Assembly (NCBI GenBank): GCA_029204225.1
Contig: CM055095.1
Span: forward strand, 44,307,369 to 44,371,368
Reading direction: 5' to 3'
From: Diphasiastrum complanatum
Taxonomy: Eukaryota; Streptophyta; Lycopodiopsida; Lycopodiales; Lycopodiaceae
DNA: 64,000 bases
In this document: one piece after another, positions 9,991 through 21,740 of the stretch
Layout: each line of letters opens with the position of its first letter
Position numbering within the stretch: position 1 is the first letter of the stretch
Translations under genes and position numbers: made by a program
The notes under the pieces: model-generated
Told to the model about the DNA's origin: nothing
The model's database searches: none
Seen by the model: the letters and a program-made list of their open reading frames with translations, nothing else

Positions 9991-10960
9991 TGCATGTACC
10001 AAATCTATCTACAAGTTTGATCTTTGTTAGCGGAATTACAGATCTAGGACATAAAGTAGAAATTGAATCCGATGAGTGTAAAGTAGTTAATAGGAAAGAC
10101 AGGATCCTAGCACTCGGAAAGAGACATGGATACTTGTATAGATTAAATCATTGTTGTTCTACCTCTAGTCAGGCTCTTAGTACTTCTATTCAAATAAATA
10201 ACAGTTCACTTTGGCATTATAGACTTTGTCACCTAAATTATTCTTTTGTACAACAAATGTCTAAACAATCTATTTTTGTTGATCTCGACTATCCAGATAG
10301 GAAAGTCAAATTATCTACTTTGTCTAGTTTGTAAACTGGCCATGAAACCATTTAGATCAAGCCATCAGCATGTTTCTAGCGGATTGCTTAGTGTACTTTA
10401 TCAAGAGAAAGTCAAAAGCTTTCAATTGTTTCAGAATCTTCAAGGAGCATGCAGAGAAAGAAATTGGCAGACAAATCAAAGCCCTGAGGTCCAATAATGG
10501 TGGAGAGTACATCTCTACTAAATTCAAGGAGTACTACCAAGCCAAGGCATTGAACAACAGTTTATCACTCCTTATTCGCCTCAATCTAATGGCTTAGCCG
10601 AGAGGAAGAATCGTACCCTGGTAGAGTCAGCCAAATGTATGCTGGCACATGAATCTTTGTTGCAAAGCTTCTGGGTTGAAGCTGTCTCCATTGCAGCCTA
10701 CGTCCAAAACAAATGTTCGATAAGGCCCTCATAGGCAAAACACCACATGAGGTTTGGACAGGATCTAAGGCTTCAATGAAGAACCTTCGAGTGTTCAGAT
10801 GCATCACCTATGCGCACATCCCGAAGGAGACGAGGAAGAAATTCAACTTCCGAGGTCTCAAGACCATCCTTACTGGATACACTTCATCTGACCAAGCTAT
10901 ACGACTTCGATACCTAGCATATTTTACTCAGTAGGGATACAGTCTTTACCGACGATCAAT
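9985..10960 (+). pseudogene. Family C pre-integrase and integrase, unit 1
   Basis: After the deletion the frame enters VLHVPNLSTSLIFVSGITDLGHK and the pre-integrase LWHYRLCHLNYSFVQQ. An 11-base loss around 10319 removes the CxxC pair. The integrase core reads ALRSNNGGEY, with Asn (codon 10493-10495) instead of the second catalytic Asp, then SLLIRLNLMA after a frameshift, and PQSNGLAERKN in the correct frame. A last part (10713-10934) has KALIGKTPHEVWTGSKASMK. At least three frameshifts; inactive. Confidence 0.75.
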
Positions 10961-11084
10961 TTCACGATTTCAAAGGCAAATGCAAAGTTCCATGCAAACC
11001 TTCGATGCCTTTGCCTCCGATACGATAATTGAAGCCTCGAGCCCAAGCGTGCCTATAATCAATGGACTACCCCAATGTCAAACT

Positions 11085-11395
11085 GGCATGCAAAGCACAG
11101 TTACAAATGTCATTACGGAATTTTCCTACGTAAACTTCAGTTTTACGGAATTTGTCATCCATTAACATTGATTTGTAACCCAACTGTAAGAGCACATGCG
11201 TATAACCACTCAAATCCATTGTAAATCTCTCATGCATGTCAGAATCACTCTGAGAATCAACATGCAACTAATCCATGCAAGCACAGTCCTACAAATTAGG
11301 GAAATGACTGGCATGCAATCAGAACAATTTCAAATTTTGCCAATTTTACTCACAAAATTGCAAAACTTCAGATGCTCATAACTTTGGCTATAGGA
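11085..11395. repeat. Inserted ~310-bp segment inside family C RT
   Basis: This non-coding segment interrupts the RT region of each unit (again 15057-15367 and inverted about 57475-57825). Its first 200 bases also stand alone at 30781-31009, just upstream of a gypsy integrase remnant. It contains the phrase GCTCATAACTTTGGC and looks like a leader or LTR piece of another element. Confidence 0.55.
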
Positions 11396-11607
11396 CACCA
11401 AATTGGGTGCTGCAAATCTTTTTACAGAGGGAGACCAAGTGAATAAGATGCTTGCTAAACAGATGTTGTCTTCCAAACTTGACATGACCGATCTGGACGA
11501 AGCTCACTTTTGTTATTCAAATTCACAGAGACGGAGCTAGAAGTCTGATCTTTATCACTCAGCAACGGTATCTTCACAATACCATTATCAGATACAATCT
11601 GATCAAT
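11396..11607 (+). pseudogene. Family C reverse-transcriptase fragment, unit 1
   Basis: The plus strand encodes the segment just after the RT active site: KMLAKQMLSSKLDMTDLDEA, then HFC-IQIHRDGARSLIFITQ-like residues, broken by a deletion at about 11515. It ends in LIRYNLIN where a TGTA microhomology joins family C RT to the family B leader of the next unit. That same junction is present in units 1, 2 and (inverted) is lacking at 57270, where native RT continues. Confidence 0.65.
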
Positions 11608-13015
11608 TGTACACTCCCTGTACGGCTCTGATACCAACTTAGAATTTGCATTGAACAGGAACACAGATCATGCTACACAGTAACACAGACAGAAAACACT
11701 CTCCACAGCAAGCTCACATAGCAATTGTATTTCTCAAAATGAAATTACACTGTACATATAGTTGTTGACTCAGGCAACCCATGCAAGACCTAGGTTGCCG
11801 TTGGCGGGAGGCATGTCCCGTCCACTGATAGGACCCACAGTACAGTAACACAATGATTCTACTTTAATTCTAACTCAAAGGACCTTCAGCTTCCATCGAG
11901 ATATTGCAACATCGTCAGCTTTGTTTCTTACCTCTGCACCTATAACAACGTCATACAATTCCTTAGCCATTAGCACAGTTCTCATCTTAAATTTCTACAT
12001 ATGGTAATTGGCTCCATCAAGCTTGTCCATGATAGCACTGGTTTTCCCTTGGAAATCCAGGTGGATATTAGTCTAAGCGATACTAATAACTATCAGTGAC
12101 TTGAGAATGAAAATAGACTAACTCACTAACTTCACTTCATTCCATTTCAAAGAAATATGCGAGAACAAATGCTCTTTATATAGCCTCGTGGCTGTTCTAA
12201 CTATGAAATATCCATCTTAAGTTCCATAACCACTTTTGACAAGGATCATAATAACATATGGACTCTGGGTCGAAATGAAAATCGACCATGGATCGATTTG
12301 ATCTTCGACCTGGTATCAAAATACACTTAATCTATTCTAAGCTCATTCTTTTTTAAACAACAAACAAACTATCATAAGAAATAATTATTTTGCATTATGT
12401 AGATCGAAATAAGAGGCAAGTAGATCATGCCATGTTATCACATGTCCTCATCCTCAAATTGAGCAGGTCCTCCAAATGTAGATGAATTGTTGTAATGTGC
12501 TCCTTCCAAAAATCTATAAAAGTTTGAATATGAAGATTTGGGACTGCGCAAATGGATACGATATCGTTGTTGTAATCTATACAAAAATTCGCACTCGATG
12601 TTGAAAAGAAAATGACCAGTCTCTATTGTTGCATCGATCATCAACTGTTGTTTTGGGGTACATCTTTGCTTGTCGATGTCCCAGCTGCTTCAGTTTGTAT
12701 GTGAACAAAGTTATAACATGAATTGCATCAGAAGAATCACTTGACGCAGCAGAACTTTTCTTCTTGAGCATGTGTAAAGAGGGTACATCTTTTTCGTAAG
12801 TGACCAGTACTCGAGTCTTCCATATAACAGCTGCACATTATATAAGGTTTTGCCTATAAATTTACCCACGAGGCAAGTCGATGGGACATGCATCCCGCCA
12901 ATGGCAACTTGGATCATGCATGGGTTGCCTGAGTGAACAACTATATGTACAACGTAATTTCATTTTGAGAAATACAGTTGCTATGTGAGCTTTCTGTGGA
13001 GAGTGTTTTCTGTCT

Positions 13016-13420
13016 GTGTTACTGTGTAGCATGATCTGTGTTCCTGTGCAAAGCAAATTCTATGTCTTTGCGCTGATCATCCTCAATATATCAGACACTC
13101 AAATCGTCCATGTGTATGAAGCTCAGATCTCCAAGGAAGTCTGGGACATCTTGAGCACTCTGTACGATGTGCGCGACATAGCTTCCAAGCTACATCTAAG
13201 AAAGAACATTTTCTCGCTCGAGATGACCAACGAGATTCCCTATAGAATCACATCAACCAGTTCAAGAACCTGCTAAAGCAAATGGCCACTTTTGGTTCTG
13301 TCATAGATGATCAAGATGTAGTAATGACACTACTTTCAAGCTTTAAAAGCTCATACGACAGTTGTGTGATGATCATCTTGACGCACCCTGAATTGACTCT
13401 TTCAAGAGTCATGACAATGT
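13016..13420 (+). pseudogene. gag: Family C gag second half, unit 2, read in from the family B LTR
   Basis: A frame starting at an ATG within the family B LTR (13016) reads directly into family C gag: 12 LTR-derived residues, then FALIILNISDTQIVHVYEAQ and KEVWDILSTLYDV. It ends at 13276 because of the same one-base deletion as in units 1 and 3. The second frame continues MATFGSVIDDQDVV to a TAG at about 13426. Confidence 0.65.
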
Positions 13421-13950
13421 TGTGTTAGGAAGAGAGGAGAAGGAACAAAGTCTCTAGTTCCTCAAGTGTCGACTCTCATGCCTTATACACGAACAAAGGC
13501 TGAACTCAGCAAAAGAAGAAAGGCCCAAAGCAACCAAAGCTAAATCATGAACCGACACAACGTCAAGAGTAGTCAAACTAGCCGACAAAGAGGTAGCTAT
13601 TATGCACGTATTCCGGTGAACCAACCACAAGATCCAAGATTGTCGCATACTGCAAGAAAATAACAACAGCAAGGGGTAGTCGAAATAGGTGACAAATGCA
13701 GGTACAGAAGCACCACAGTGGATTCAAAAATCGGATAATGATGCCTCTAGCCATCAAAAAACATCCAACAACAGCTCCTGGTTTCTGAACTTCGGAGCCA
13801 CACAGCAAATGAGTAGACATATTGGCTATTTCGAGTCCTATACGCCTTCCAATACCAAATGATATGTTCACATGGGCAACAATAGCACACATGCTATCAA
13901 AGGTGAAGGTACAGTAAGATTGAGCTTTGCAAACAATCAATCTAAGCTAC
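13421..13950 (+). pseudogene. Family C nucleocapsid remnant and protease, unit 2
   Basis: The basic linker (KKKGPKQPK-like), a decayed knuckle keeping TNHKIQDC, and the protease region WFLNFGATQQMSRH are visible across several stops and frameshifts. The catalytic Asp codon is AAC (Asn) at 13788-13790 and the following Ser is Phe. This block is deleted in unit 1 and present in unit 3 and in the inverted unit. Confidence 0.65.
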
Positions 13951-13961
13951 TTTGAAATGTA

Positions 13962-15050
13962 TTGCATGTACCAAATCTATCTACAAATTTGATCTTTGTT
14001 AGCGGAATTACAGATCTAGGACATAAAGTAGAAATTGAATCCGATGAGTGTAAAGTAGTTAATAGGAAAGACAGGATCCTAGCACTCGGAAAGAGACATG
14101 GATACTTGTATAGATTAAATCATTGTTGTTCTACCTCTAGTCAGGCTCTTAGTACTTCTATTCAAAGAAATAACAGTTCACTTTGGCATTATAGACTTTG
14201 TCACGTAAATTATTCTTTTGTACAACAAATGTCTAAACAATCTATTGTTGTTGATCTCGACTATCCATATAGGAAAGTCAAATTATCTACTTTGTCTAGT
14301 TTGTAAACTGGCCATGAAACCATTTAGATCAAGCCATCAGCATGTTTCTAGCGGATTGCTTAGTGTACTTTATCAAGAGAAAGTCAAAAGCTTTCAATTG
14401 TTTCAGAATCTTCAAGGAGCATGCAGAGAAAGAAATTGGCAGACAAATCAAAGCCCTGAGGTCCAATAATGGTGGAGAGTACATCTCTACTAAATTCAAG
14501 GAGTACTACCAAGCCAAGGCATTGAACAACAGTTTATCACTCCTTATTCGCCTCAATCTAATGGCTTAGCCGAGAGGAAGAATCGTACCCTGGTAGAGTC
14601 AGCCAAATGTATGCTGGCACATGAATCTTTGTTGCAGAGCTTCTGGGTTGAAGCTGTCTCCATTGCAGCCTACGTCCAAAACAAATGTTCGATAAGGCCC
14701 TCATAGGCAAAACACCACATGAGGTTTGGACAGGATCTAAGGCTTCAATGAAGAACCTTCGAGTGTTCAGATGCATCACCTATGCGCACATCCCGAAGGA
14801 GACCAGGAAGAAATTCAACTTCCGAGGTCTCAAGACCATCCTTACTGGATACACTTCATCTGACCAAGCTATACGACTTCGATACCTAGCATATTTTACT
14901 CAGTAGGGATACAGTCTTTATCGACGATCAATTTCACGATTTCAAAGGCAAATGCAAAGTTCCATGCAAACCTTCGATGCCTTTGCCTCCGATACGACAA
15001 TTCAAGCCTCGGGCTCAAGCGTGCCTATAATCAATGGACTATCCCAATGT
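13962..15050 (+). pseudogene. Family C pre-integrase, integrase and start of RT linker, unit 2
   Basis: Pre-integrase (VPNLSTNLIFVSGITDLGHK, LWHYRLCHVNY), frameshifted by the 11-base loss of the CxxC; integrase core with LRSNNGGEY (Asn codon 14465-14467) and PQSNGLAERKN; then KALIGKTPHEVWTGSKASMK and a linker with FIDDQFHDFKGK. The third catalytic residue (Glu of LAERKN) is kept, the second is not. Confidence 0.75.
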
Positions 15051-15367
15051 CAAACTGGCATGCAAAGCACAGTTACAAATGTCATTACGGAATTTTCCTA
15101 CGTAAACTTCAGTTTTACGGAATTTGTCATCCATTAACATTGATTTGTAACCCAACTGTAAGAGCACATGCGTATAACCACTCAAATCCATTGTAAATCT
15201 CTCATGCATGTCAGAATCACTCTGAGAATCAACATGCAACTAATCCATGCAAGCACAGTCCTACAAATTAGGGAAATGACTGGCATGCAATCAGAACAAT
15301 TTCAAATTTTGCCAATTTTACTCACAAAATTGCAAAACTTCAGATGCTCATAACTTTGGCTATAGGA

Positions 15368-15579
15368 CACCAAATTGGGTGCTGCAAAGCTTTTTAGAGA
15401 GGGAGACCAAGTGAATAAGATGCTTGCTAAACAGATGTTGTCTTCCGAACTTGACATGACCGATCTGGACGAAGCTCACTTTTGTTATTCAAATTCACAG
15501 AGACGGAGCTAGAAGTCTGATCTTTATCACTCAGCAACGGTATCTTCACAATACCCTTATCAGATACAATCTGATCAAT
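15368..15579 (+). pseudogene. Family C reverse-transcriptase fragment, unit 2
   Basis: Same as 11396-11607: the post-active-site RT strand with MLSSELDMTDLDEA and ITQQRYLHNT-like residues, interrupted by a short deletion and ending at the microhomology junction with the family B leader of unit 3. Confidence 0.6.
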
Positions 15580-18446
15580 TGTACACTCCCTGTACGGCTC
15601 TGATACCAACTTAGAATTTGCATTGAACAGGAACACAGATCATGCTACACAGTAACACAGACAGAAAACACTCTCCACAGCAAGCTCACATAGCAATTGT
15701 ATTTCTCAAAATGAAATTACACTGTACATATAGTTGTTGACTCAGGCAACCCATGCAAGACCTAGGTTGCCGTTGGCGGGAGGCATGTCCCGTCCACTGA
15801 TAGGACCCACAGTACAGTAACACAATGATTCTACTTTAATTCTAACTCAAAGGACCTTCAGCTTCCATCGAGATATTGCAACATCGTCAGCTTTGTTTCT
15901 TACCTCTGCACCTATAACAACGTCATACAATTCCTTAGCCATTAGCACAGTTCTCATCTTAAATTTCTACATATGGTAATTGGCTCCATCAAGCTTGTCC
16001 ATGATAGCACTGGCTTTCCCTTGGAAATCCAAGTGGATATTAGTCTAAGCGATACTAATAACTATCAGTGACCTGAGAATGAAAATAGACTAACTCACTA
16101 ACTTCACTTCATTCCATTTCAAAGAAATATGCGAGAACAAATGCTCTTTATATAGCCTCGTGGCTGTTCTAACTATGAAATATCCATCTTAAGTTCCATA
16201 ACCACTTTTGACAAGGATCATAATAACATATGGACTCTGGGTCGAAATGAAAATCGACCATGGATCGATTTGATCTTCGACCTGGTATCAAAATACACTT
16301 AATCTATTCTAAGCTCATTCTTTTTTAAACAACAAACAAACTATCATAAGAAATAATTATTTTGCATTATGTAGATCGAAATAAGAGGCAAGTAGATCAT
16401 GCCATGTTATCACATGTCCTCATCCTCAAATTGAGCAGGTCCTCCAAATGTAGATGAATTGTTGTAATGTGCTCCTTCCAAAAATCTATAAAAGTTTGAA
16501 TATGAAGATTTGGGACTGCGCAAATGGATACGATATCGTTGTTGTAATCTATACAAAAATTCGCACTCGATGTTGAAAAGAAAATGACCAGTCTCTATTG
16601 TTGCATCGATCATCAATTGTTGTTTTGGGGTACATCTTTGCTTGTCGATGTCCCAGCTGCTTCAGTTTGTATGTGAACAAAGTTATAACATGAATTGCAT
16701 CAGAAGAATCACTTGACGCAGCAGAACTTTTCTTCTTGAGCATGTGTAAAGAGGGTACATCTTTTTCGTAAGTGACCAGTACTCGAGTCTTCCATATAAC
16801 AGCTGCACATTATATAAGGTTTTGCCTATAAATTTACCCACGAGGCAAGTCGATGGGACATTTATCCCGCCAATGGCAACTTGGATCATGCATGGGTTGC
16901 CTGAGTGAACAACTATATGTACAACGTAATTTCATTTTGAGAAATACAATTGCTATGTGAGCTTTCTGTGGAGAGTGTTTTCTGTCTGTGTTACTGTGTA
17001 GCATGATCTGTGTTCCTGTGCAAAGCAAATTCTATGTCTTTGTGCTGATCATCCTCAATATATCAGACACTCAAATCGGCCATGTGTATGAAGCTCAGAT
17101 CTCCAAGGAAGTCTGGGACATCTTGAGCACTCTGTACGATGTGCACGACATAGCTTCCAAGCTACATCTAAGAAAGAACATTTTCTCCCTCGAGATGACC
17201 AACGAGATTCCCTATAGAATCACATCAACCAGTTCAAGAAACTGCTAAAGCAAATGGCCACTTTTGGTTCTGTCATAGATGATCAAGATGTAGTAATGAC
17301 ACTACTTTCAAGCTTTAAAAGCTCATACGACAGTTGTGTGATGATCATCTTGACACACCCTGAATTGACTCTTTCAAGAGTCATGACAATGTTGTGTTAG
17401 GAAGAGAGGAGAAGGAACAAAGTCTCTGGTTCCTCAAGTGTCGACTCTCATGCCTTATACACGAACAAAGGCTGAACTCAGCAAAAGAAGAAAGGCCCAA
17501 AGCAACCAAAGCTAAATCATGAACCGACACAGCGTCAAGAGCAGTCAAACTAGCCGACAAAGAGGTAGCTATTCTGCACATATTCCGGTGAACCAACCAC
17601 AAGATCCAAGATTGTCGCATACTGCAAGAAAATAACAACAGCAAGGGGTAGTCGAAACAGGTGACAAATGTAGGTACAGAAGCACCACAGTCGATTCAAG
17701 AATCGGATAATGATGCCTTAATGACTAGCCATCAAAAAACATCCAACAACAACTCCTGGTTTCTGAACTCCGGAGCCACACAACAAATGAGTAGCCATAT
17801 TGGCTATTTCGAGTCCTATACGCCTTCCAATACCAAATGATATGTTTACATGGGCAACAATAGCACACATGCTATCAAAGGTGAAGGTACAGTAAGATTG
17901 AGCTTTGCAAATGATCAATCTAAGCTACTTTGAAATGTACTGCATGTACCAAATCTATCTACAAATTTGATCTTTGTTAGCGGAATTACAGATCTAGGAC
18001 ATAAAGTAGAAATTGAATCCGATGAGTGTAAAGTAGTTAATAGGAAAGACAGGATCCTAGCACTCGGAAAGAGACATGGATACTTGTATAGATTAAATCA
18101 TTGTTGTTCTACCTCTAGTCAGGCTCTTAGTACTTCTATTCAAAGAAATAACAGTTCACTTTGGCATTATAGACTTTGTCACCTAAATTATTCTTTTGTA
18201 CAACAAATGTCTAAACAATCTATTGTTGTTGATCTCGACTATCCATATAGGAAAGTCAAATTATCTACTTTGTCTAGTTTGTAAACTGGCCATGAAACCA
18301 TTTAGATCAAGCCATCAGCATGTTTCTAGCGGATTGCTTAGTGTACTTTATCAAGAAGAAGTCAAAAGCTTTCAATTGTTTCAGAATCTTCAAGGAGCAT
18401 GCAGAGAAAGAAATTGGCAGACAAATCAAAGCCCTGAGGTCCAATA
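15580..18446. repeat. Composite unit 3, cut by the palindrome field
   Basis: PBS 15596-15608 (minus), family B LTR 15611-15845 (minus), family C gag start to 16002 (TAG 15967-15969), LTR/leader to 16414, unassigned ORFs, truncated family B LTR 16855-17024 (plus), then family C. The unit stops at GGTCCAATA, in the integrase active-site codons, where the palindrome field begins. Confidence 0.9.
17025..18446 (+). pseudogene. Family C gag, protease, pre-integrase and partial integrase, unit 3
   Basis: Order as in unit 2: gag KEVWDILSTLYDVHDIASKL with the one-base frameshift; decayed knuckle; protease WFLNSGATQQMSSH with Asn at 17766-17768 but Ser-Gly kept; pre-integrase LWHYRLCHLNY with the 11-base loss; integrase start KKKSKAFNCFRIFKEHAEKE. 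It ends at the catalytic N-N codons at 18446, replaced by repeat DNA, so no integrase core remains. Confidence 0.7.
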
Positions 18447-20181
18447 TAAAAACCCTTAGGCATAACTTGGTCAAATCTACAAGAGGCTTCAGTGCATAGC
18501 TCTAAGTCAAGCACTGCTCGAGTTAGACAATTTGAAATTTGCTTTATAGAACTCAAAAAGCAACAACATATGAGATGTCTGTACAATGGAATCATGGCAT
18601 ACATCTAACTCGAGCACTGCTCAAATTAGACACCAACTCTGTCCAGATTACACACTCATACCAATTATAGCACTGCTCGAGTTCGACAATTTGGAATCTG
18701 GTCTATACAATTAAAAAAAGCAAACTTACAACATATGTCTACAAAGCCTTCCGAGCATACCTCTAACTCGAGCACTGCTCGAGTTGGACACCAAATTTTG
18801 TCCAGATTATACCCTCTTGAAAAGGATTCATATAATACTTGTACACTAAAAAATAGTCAAATATTATATGTCTACAAAAGGCTTTAGAGCATAGCTCTAA
18901 TTCGAGAACTGCTCGAGTTAGACAAATTGAAATCTGCTTTATAGAACTAAAGAAAGAAATAGCATATGATATGTCTGTACAATGGAATCATGGCATACAT
19001 CTAACTCAAGCACTGCTCAAGTTAGACACCAACTTTGTCCAGATTATACAATCCTGCCAATTATAGCAAGCCTGACAAAAGAATCATAGCATATCTAATT
19101 CAAGCACTACTTGACTTCATTTTTTTGGGAATCTAGTCTACACAACTAAAAATGCAATCCAACATCATATGTCTACAAAGCTTCAGAGAATACCTCTAAC
19201 TCGAGCACTATTCGAGTTGGACACCAAAATTTTGTCCAGATTATACACTCTTGGCAATTATAGCAAGCCTGACAAAGGAACCATGGTCAAACTTCTGTTA
19301 TGAATTGATCATTACCATTATGTTAGTTTGCATACCTAACTAGAGCACTTCTCGAGTTCCACAATTTGGAATCTAGTCTACACAACTAAAAATGCAATCC
19401 AACATCATATGTCTGCACAGGCTTCAGAGCATAGCTCCAACTTGAGCACTGCTCGAGTTACACACCAAATTTTGTCAACATTATACACTCATGATATAGT
19501 ATTAATACTTGTTCAACTAAAAGACAATCAAATATCATATGTCTACAAAAGGCTTCAGAGCACAGCTCTAACTCGAGCACTGCTCGAGTTAGACAATTTG
19601 AAATCTACTTTATAGAGCTCAAAAAGCAATAGCATATGAGATGTCTGTACAATGGAATCATGGCATACATCTAACTCAAGCACTGCTCAAGCTAGACACC
19701 AACTTTGTCTAGATTACACACTCCTACCAATTATAGCAAGCTTGACAAAGGAATCATGGCAAACCTAACTCGAGCACTGCTCGACTTCCACAATTTGGAA
19801 TCTGGTCTACACAACTAAAAATGCAATCTAACATCATATGTCTACAAAGGCTTCAGAGAATATCTCCAAATGAAGCATTGCTCAAGTTGGACACCAACTT
19901 TTGTCCAGATTATACCCTCCTGACAAAGGATTCATATAATACATGTAGAACTGAAAAATAGTCGAATATGATATGTCTACAAAAGGCTTCAGAGCACAGC
20001 TCTAATTCGAGCACTACTCGAGTTTGAAAATTTGTAATCTACTTTATACAACTCAAAAAGCAATTGCTAATAATATGTCTATACAATGGAATCATGGCAT
20101 GCATCTGCCTCGAACATTGCTCAAGTTAGACACCAACTTTGTCTAGCCTATACACTCTTGGCAATTATAGCAAGCCTGACA

Positions 20182-20182
<1 letters not shown>
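18447..20182. repeat. Palindrome field, block 1 (about 16 boxes)
   Basis: About every 100 bases there is a 21-base near-palindrome, consensus arms AACTCGAGCA and TGCTCGAGTT around one base. Clear boxes begin near 18603, 18765, 18897, 18999, 19196, 19438, 19569, 19672, 19766 and 20002; the exact arms are best at 18765 and 19569. Between boxes two spacer types alternate, one with GACACCAA...TTTGTCCAGATTA, one with GACAATTTGAAATCTG...ATATGTCTACAAAGGC, giving a higher-order period of roughly 430 bp. Most variants are TCGA to TCAA or TTGA, as expected from decay of methylated CpG. No ORF. Confidence 0.85.

Positions 20183-20183
<1 letters not shown>

Positions 20184-20232
<49 letters not shown>
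20184..20232. repeat. CT microsatellite
   Basis: A near-perfect (CT)n run of about 24 units closes block 1 of the palindrome field. Confidence 0.95.
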
Positions 20233-20240
<8 letters not shown>

Positions 20241-21740
20241 AGTTTTCAGAATATTGCAGATATTTCTCTGGCATTGTGAACTCTAGCAAGGCGATATTCC
20301 TCAACGCCTTGGATATCTACTCGTGAAACATTTAATTTATGACTACATTGTTTTCAAGGAATACAATATAGCAATGCGCTAATATTCAAAGGGGTAGAGG
20401 TTTTCTAAGAGATCATTTAGACACATTGCGATTGAATGGCGATTTTGATAATGCTTGCAAGAGTATGGAGTCTTTGGAAATGTGCCTACCTTACTATTGC
20501 CACTACTATTGTACCTGTATGATCTTGTCACTTTCGTTGTACCTGCATGAACTATATGAACTTGTCGCTTCATTTTTCCTAAATGAATTGTAAATGCTAA
20601 TGCTGACTTAGAAGCGTAATCTCTGATTGTGTGCCTGTATGATTTTGTCGCTTTTGTTGTTCCTGTGTAATCTGTTATTGCTAATCTTGTCTGAGCAGCG
20701 TAATCTCTAATCGTATTCTCAAATCTTTGCTAGTGAAAACCTGGAGGGAAATTCAACTAGATTACTAATCTCTAGTATAATCTCTGCTCTCTAGATTGCT
20801 AATCTCTAGTCTAATCTAAGCTCTTCCAAGAGCCACGTTTCAAAAAATTTGCAAGTCACTAGTTTCTAGTCTCTAGTAGTCTAAAATTGGGAGAACCAAA
20901 ATTCAAATTTAGTCAAGGTGAGAGTTTGGCATAGAAGTCTTATACCCAGTCGTTTCTTAATTAAAACATAAATAAGACATAATTTTGCCATGTGTTTTTA
21001 CAGCTTTTGCAATGCAATTTTGTTTTGGAAACACAAAAATGCATTTGGGAATATATATGTGAGCATTGATATCTATGATTCTAGTTTCCTTTGATAATTA
21101 TTTGAAATGTCTCACATATGTTTGAGCTCTTCTATATTTCACATATTAATTATGAAGTCATGTGTGTGTTATGAGACAATATATGAAGTCTCATGTATTA
21201 CTAGTAACATATCTGATGACTAATGTCATCAAATATATTAAACAATTTGTTTAAAATGTTTGTCTTGAACGTTTTTGGTGATACTTGACATATTGTAGCC
21301 ATAGCCGATTTTGTATTTTTGCTCTAATCTAATGTGGTGTATAGACTCCTTGTATTTACTAATAGGATGTTGTTCCATTACCAAACTACTAGCCTTTAAA
21401 TGAACAACTCTTTGTGTGATCAAATTTGCTCTAGACTTGAATTTTTGGAGTTTGAACAAAGATTGTTGTGTTATTAAATAATTTTTTTTGTTTCCTTAAA
21501 AAACAAAAATATCTTTTAAACCCTAATCAATGAAACTACCTAATGTAGTCCCAAAAATACTAGGTTTGAAATACACAAAGTCAGAAATACTAATGGTCAT
21601 GACTCATGAGAAATTCAAATGAATGATTTCTTTATCATGTCAATAAGTTGTCATTAGAACATTGGGGGAAAAATTGGGGGAAAAATTGCATACTTGTTTT
21701 TTGGACACCTTTACTATAGTCTTAAAAAAAATTAGATCCA
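20233..21740. other. AT-rich spacer between palindrome blocks
   Basis: No palindromic box, ORF or transposon motif is visible. There are short local repeats (CTAGT/CTCTAG around 20755-20880). I see nothing assignable here. Confidence 0.5.

Larger units (their letters stand above)
8181..11607. repeat. Composite unit 1 of a direct tandem array
   Basis: This unit is repeated at 11608-15579, at 15580-18446 (cut short) and inverted at 57270-61195. Each full unit runs: start of family B leader, PBS and LTR (minus); family C gag start and LTR (minus); unassigned ORF region (minus); truncated family B LTR (plus); family C gag, protease, integrase and RT pieces (plus). Unit 1 is 545 bp shorter than unit 2 because of one deletion between about 9984 and 9985, spanning the gag end, knuckle and protease. 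Confidence 0.9.
11608..15579. repeat. Composite unit 2 (fullest copy)
   Basis: This is the 3972-bp reference unit: PBS 11624-11636 (minus), family B LTR 11639-11873 (minus), family C gag start 11885-12030 (minus, TAG at 11995-11997), family C LTR/leader to 12442, unassigned ORFs to about 12880, truncated family B LTR 12883-13052 (plus), family C gag-protease-integrase-RT (plus). Near identity to unit 3 implies recent duplication. Confidence 0.9.

Noticed and set aside
9984..13965. The 545-bp block missing from unit 1 but present in unit 2 as a spliced-out intron (retrogene)
   Set aside because: The ends do not fit GT-AG: the lost block runs from ATGACA (or TGACAA) to TTGAA. The joint has only one shared base, so a plain deletion fits better.
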